A stretch of DNA of 64,000 nucleotides from Hyphomicrobiales bacterium (GTDB lineage: Bacteria > Pseudomonadota > Alphaproteobacteria > Rhizobiales > Rhizobiaceae), in the NCBI GenBank assembly GCA_002401155.1, contig NVSG01000003.1:28987-92986 (forward strand), given 5' to 3'. Of the stretch, positions 61,249 through 64,000 are shown one piece after another (positions within the stretch are counted from its first letter, which is position 1; every line of letters starts with the position of its first letter). The notes beneath the pieces are model-generated. The model had not been told where the DNA came from. It worked only from the letters and a program-made list of their open reading frames with translations, and did not search any database. The translations under genes and the position numbers were made by a program.

Positions 61249-62577
61249 TTACCTGTGCCCCGTATTGAGTCTATTTTCCATGAAGATTGAATATCTGCCC
61301 ATCGAGAAGCAGAAGATGAAGAATACCAGTGCGCAGAAAAGATAACTTGTCAGCGCCTGAACCGGTGTCGCCCATTTTGGATCGGAATGGGAAAGAACGA
61401 TCATTCCGAGGAAATCCAACAGCCCGATAATCGATACGAGCGTTGTATCTTTGAAGAGACCGATGAATGTATTTACGATGCCCGGGATCACTATTTTCAG
61501 AGCCTGAGGCAGAATGATCATCCGCATTGACTGCCAGTAACTAAGACCGACCGCCATGGCTCCCTCATATTGTCCTTTGGGTATTGCCTGCATGCCACCG
61601 CGAATAACTTCGGCCATATACGCTGTGGAGAACAGTGCCACACCGATCAATGCGCGCAGCAATTTATCAAAACTAACACCGTCCGGCAGGAATAGCGGCA
61701 ACATTACCGATGACATGAACAATACCGTAATCAAAGGAACGCCGCGCCAGAACTCGATGAAAATGACCGAGAACAATCTTACTGCCGGCATTTGGGAGCG
61801 ACGCCCCAGAGCCAGTATTATTCCCAGAGGAAGTGAAACAACAATGCCGGTGACCGCGATCACCAGTGTCATAACGAAACCACCCCACAGAGGCGTTTCT
61901 ATCGACACCAGACCAAAATCAGCGGAGATGAAGAGAATGACCGCCGCGAATATCGCCAGCCCAATTGCTGTTGATTTGACTGCCCCCATCGCACTGTTTT
62001 CAGTTGCACGCATATAAAGGAATACAGCAACCAGAACAGCCAGAGAAAATATAGCATATTTTTCCCAAAATGACTGGCCGAATTCAAAATTGCCGCCTGA
62101 CAACAACACCAAAGCAAGCACCGGGAATATGCCCAGCATGAAGATGAGGTTTACACGCTTGCCTCCGACAGAAGGCATCAATAAAGGCACCAACCCTGCA
62201 AAGAACATGACTAACACAAGATTGACCCGCCACAGTTCCGGGTCAGGATAGCGGCCATAAATGAAGAGTTTGGAATAGGCGATGACATAAGGCCAACAAG
62301 CGGCATGCCATCCTACAGGCAGTTCGCCTCCCTGTTGCGTCGTGGCGCAGGCCAAACGGTCAGTGCCTTCCCACACAGCATTAAAGATGCTCCATTCCAA
62401 GCTACCGGGTATAATGAGATAGGCGACATAGACCACAAGCAATGTCAAAATTGTGTTTGATACGCTGGAAAATAGATTGCGTCTCATCCAGCCCAGTGCC
62501 CCAACCTCCGATGAGGGCGGCGGCATTGCTGCATCCATGTGATCACGAACGAAAGCGATATTTGGTTTACTATTCAT
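61249..62577 (-). CDS. aapM: General L-amino acid ABC transporter permease (AapM type)
   Basis: 442 residues, start ATG 62575-62577 behind AGGAG. Inner-membrane subunit with an N-terminal extended half (several spans) and a HisM/GlnP-type C-terminal half containing the EAA loop [20 protein letters not shown]. Partner of AapQ and the fused ATPase for import of acidic and other amino acids; the SBP (aapJ) would lie past the right edge. Ten bases after aapQ. Confidence 0.93.
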   Translation of the reverse strand: MNSKPNIAFVRDHMDAAMPPPSSEVGALGWMRRNLFSSVSNTILTLLVVYVAYLIIPGSLEWSIFNAVWEGTDRLACATTQQGGELPVGWHAACWPYVIAYSKLFIYGRYPDPELWRVNLVLVMFFAGLVPLLMPSVGGKRVNLIFMLGIFPVLALVLLSGGNFEFGQSFWEKYAIFSLAVLVAVFLYMRATENSAMGAVKSTAIGLAIFAAVILFISADFGLVSIETPLWGGFVMTLVIAVTGIVVSLPLGIILALGRRSQMPAVRLFSVIFIEFWRGVPLITVLFMSSVMLPLFLPDGVSFDKLLRALIGVALFSTAYMAEVIRGGMQAIPKGQYEGAMAVGLSYWQSMRMIILPQALKIVIPGIVNTFIGLFKDTTLVSIIGLLDFLGMIVLSHSDPKWATPVQALTSYLFCALVFFIFCFSMGRYSIFMENRLNTGHR

Positions 62578-62587
62578 AATTCTACTC

Positions 62588-63784
62588 CTATCGCTCGACC
62601 AGGGTCATGCGGCTGTTATACCAGTTCATGAACATCGCTGTTACGAGAGAGATCGCCAGATATGTCAGCATTGTCATGGACAGTATCTCTACCGCCTGCC
62701 CCGTTTGATTCAGTGCAGTACCGCCGAAAACGGCCATCAGATCCGGATAGGCAATCGCCACCGCAAGAGATGAGTTCTTGGTCAAGTTCAAATACTGGCT
62801 GGTCAATGGCGGAATGATAACCCGCATGGCCTGTGGGATAACCACAAGACGCAAAGCCTGCCCGCGTTGAAGGCCGAGAGCAGCAGATGCCTCAGACTGA
62901 CCGGCAGGAACTGCCAAAATGCCGGCACGCACGATTTCTGCGATGAATGCTGCTGTATAGGTCGTTAGCGCAACGAGCATGGCCATAAGCTCGGGTATAA
63001 CGCGTGCACCACCCTTTGGACCAAACCTTCCAAGCGTTGCATATTCCAACGACATTGGCTGCCCCTTCAGAAAATATGTAATGAGTGGCAAAAGAACCAT
63101 CAGAGCGATAGCGGTCAGGAAAACAGGGAACGTCTGCCCCGTTAACATCTGACGCCGCGTTGCCCATCTATTGATAAAATAAGTAATGACACATGCGGCA
63201 ACAAAAGCCCCGAAAACGAGCCCGGCGCCGTCGGCAAGAACCACTTTGGGGGCAAACCATGCCTTGGTGTTCAATTGCCCAAAGGCACCCATATCTACGG
63301 TGTTTTTTACGGAAGGCAGGAGTGCGCCAACCCCTTTGTACCAAATCAAAATTTGGAGAAGCAGAGGAACATTCCTCAGTGCTTCAACATAAACAGTTGC
63401 GACCTTTGCGACCACCCAGTTGGATGAAAGGCGCGCCACGCCAACGGTAAAACCTAATATGGTCGCCAAGATTATACCTATTACGGCAATCAACAAAGTG
63501 TTTTGCAGCCCAACCCAGAAAACGGTGCCGTAGCTGGAAGTTTCGACATAATCTATAAAAGGAGAGAAGTTGATGCCGAAGCCAGCTGATTTATCCAAAA
63601 AGCCAAAACCTTGAGCTATGCCTGCTTTTGCAAGATTGTGTGCCGCATTGGATGCTAGACCCCAAAAGAACCATACGATTACCGCAAGCAATAAGCCCTG
63701 AAAGATATAGGATCGAAATTTTGGGTCGTTTAATAGTGCGACCTTTGGCTTCTCCGTGGTGGAGGCCGTGTTTTCTTCTGCCAT
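62588..63784 (-). CDS. aapQ: General L-amino acid ABC transporter permease (AapQ type)
   Basis: 398 residues from the ATG at 63782-63784 with GAGGGG before it. Multi-span permease with a long periplasmic insertion and the EAA loop VPAGQSEASAALGLQRGQAL near residue 300; LTSQYLNLTKNSSLAVAIAY follows. It pairs with AapM. First permease gene of the minus-strand operon aapQ-aapM-aapP; the binding protein is expected beyond 64000. Confidence 0.93.
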   Translation of the reverse strand: MAEENTASTTEKPKVALLNDPKFRSYIFQGLLLAVIVWFFWGLASNAAHNLAKAGIAQGFGFLDKSAGFGINFSPFIDYVETSSYGTVFWVGLQNTLLIAVIGIILATILGFTVGVARLSSNWVVAKVATVYVEALRNVPLLLQILIWYKGVGALLPSVKNTVDMGAFGQLNTKAWFAPKVVLADGAGLVFGAFVAACVITYFINRWATRRQMLTGQTFPVFLTAIALMVLLPLITYFLKGQPMSLEYATLGRFGPKGGARVIPELMAMLVALTTYTAAFIAEIVRAGILAVPAGQSEASAALGLQRGQALRLVVIPQAMRVIIPPLTSQYLNLTKNSSLAVAIAYPDLMAVFGGTALNQTGQAVEILSMTMLTYLAISLVTAMFMNWYNSRMTLVER

Positions 63785-63935
63785 ATTCCCCTCGCCGCCT
63801 GAATCATGCCCCCCGCCTGTGAGTTAATTTCACATTTGGTAAAAAGTCAAATCCAGCCAAATTACACAGTTTGCCTGTGTTTCGTTTTTGATGTGTTTCG
63901 TTTCGAATTCTTATTTTTGCGTACTTCTTGTCTTG

Positions 63936-63976
63936 TCCGAAAATTGCCCCCGTTTTTCGGGAAGTACGTTAGATAA
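63936..63976. repeat. Family A motif, copy near the right edge
   Basis: TCCGAAAA and TTTTTCGGGA flank TTGCCCCCG, similar to the palindromes at 2503 and 5358, with GAAGTACGTTAGAT after it. It lies about 150 bases upstream of the aapQ start, in the spacer toward the presumed aapJ gene. Confidence 0.5.
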
Positions 63977-63985
63977 ATTTCAGGG

Positions 63986-64000
63986 CCGTTCGATGAACGG
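63986..64000 (-). terminator. Short hairpin at the window edge
   Basis: CCGTTC-GAT-GAACGG is a perfect 6-base stem with a 3-base loop that ends exactly at the window border. It could be the start of a hairpin after aapJ, limiting read-through into aapQ. No T run is visible on the minus side, so the call is weak. Confidence 0.25.

Noticed and set aside
1..64000. tRNA, rRNA or CRISPR arrays
   Set aside because: I looked for T-arm strings, 16S/23S-like segments and evenly spaced repeats with unique spacers and found none. The 27-base tandem hairpins at 3984 have no unique spacers.

Overview
The window looks like a chromosomal segment of an alphaproteobacterium, most likely of the order Hyphomicrobiales (Rhizobiales). 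The grounds are an AapQ/AapM/AapP-type amino-acid ABC operon, many lineage-typical small families (DUF2336, BTLCP cysteine protease, DUF3126, PAS_5 proteins, tandem PilZ), the RpoB wording, and intergenic palindromes of the AAAACCGGT...TTTTCGG type common in rhizobial genomes. TRAP transport and aromatic catabolism would suit a free-living, possibly marine bacterium. I see no tRNA, rRNA, CRISPR array, prophage or intact insertion sequence.

Layout. (1) 1-6.2 kb, minus strand: the operon secE-nusG-rplK-rplA-rplJ-rplL-rpoB, with rpoB cut by the window edge, an L10-type leader, an unusual array of three tandem hairpins between rplA and rplJ, and an attenuator-like hairpin before rpoB. (2) 6.4-7.7 kb: a decayed zone with a frameshifted, nonsense-mutated repeat-protein pseudogene. 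(3) 7.7-20.9 kb: a catabolic island of two convergent transcription units. The plus unit has an intradiol dioxygenase, SDR, DUF849/BKACE enzyme, quinone-reductase-like MDR, cupin, TRAP SBP, fused TRAP permease and amidohydrolase. The minus unit has LigB, LigA, a citryl-CoA-lyase-like enzyme, a family III CoA-transferase and a YCII protein, with a second extradiol dioxygenase upstream. (4) 21-43 kb: mixed housekeeping and accessory genes, including manC, a methyltransferase, an Acg-type nitroreductase with a MarR regulator, a GlxA-type regulator with an isochorismatase, an ECF sigma factor with a DUF6768 partner, glutathione transferases with a fumarylpyruvate hydrolase, an OlsF-like double acyltransferase, gamma-glutamyltransferase and NAD kinase. 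(5) 43-50 kb: thrS, an asparaginase-yidD-iscU-like operon, folE-hisI and a patatin. (6) 50-59.9 kb: rhomboid protease, a short unlisted gene with its own terminator, PAS and PilZ proteins, BTLCP, gamma-carbonic anhydrase, cysE and FAD monooxygenase. (7) 59.9-64 kb: an Aap-type amino-acid ABC transporter whose ATPase carries a fused DNA-binding-like N-terminal extension.

Most notable. The ABC ATPase fused to a helix-hairpin-helix plus histone-H1-like Lys/Ala tail. The catabolic island, where ring-cleavage enzymes sit beside CoA-dependent C-C lyases and a transporter. A family of four co-oriented, structured 3'-UTR repeats with a compensatory stem change. A candidate 34-residue protein gene with a strong ribosome site and a clean terminator. 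All functional assignments are from reading motifs by eye; no database search was run.
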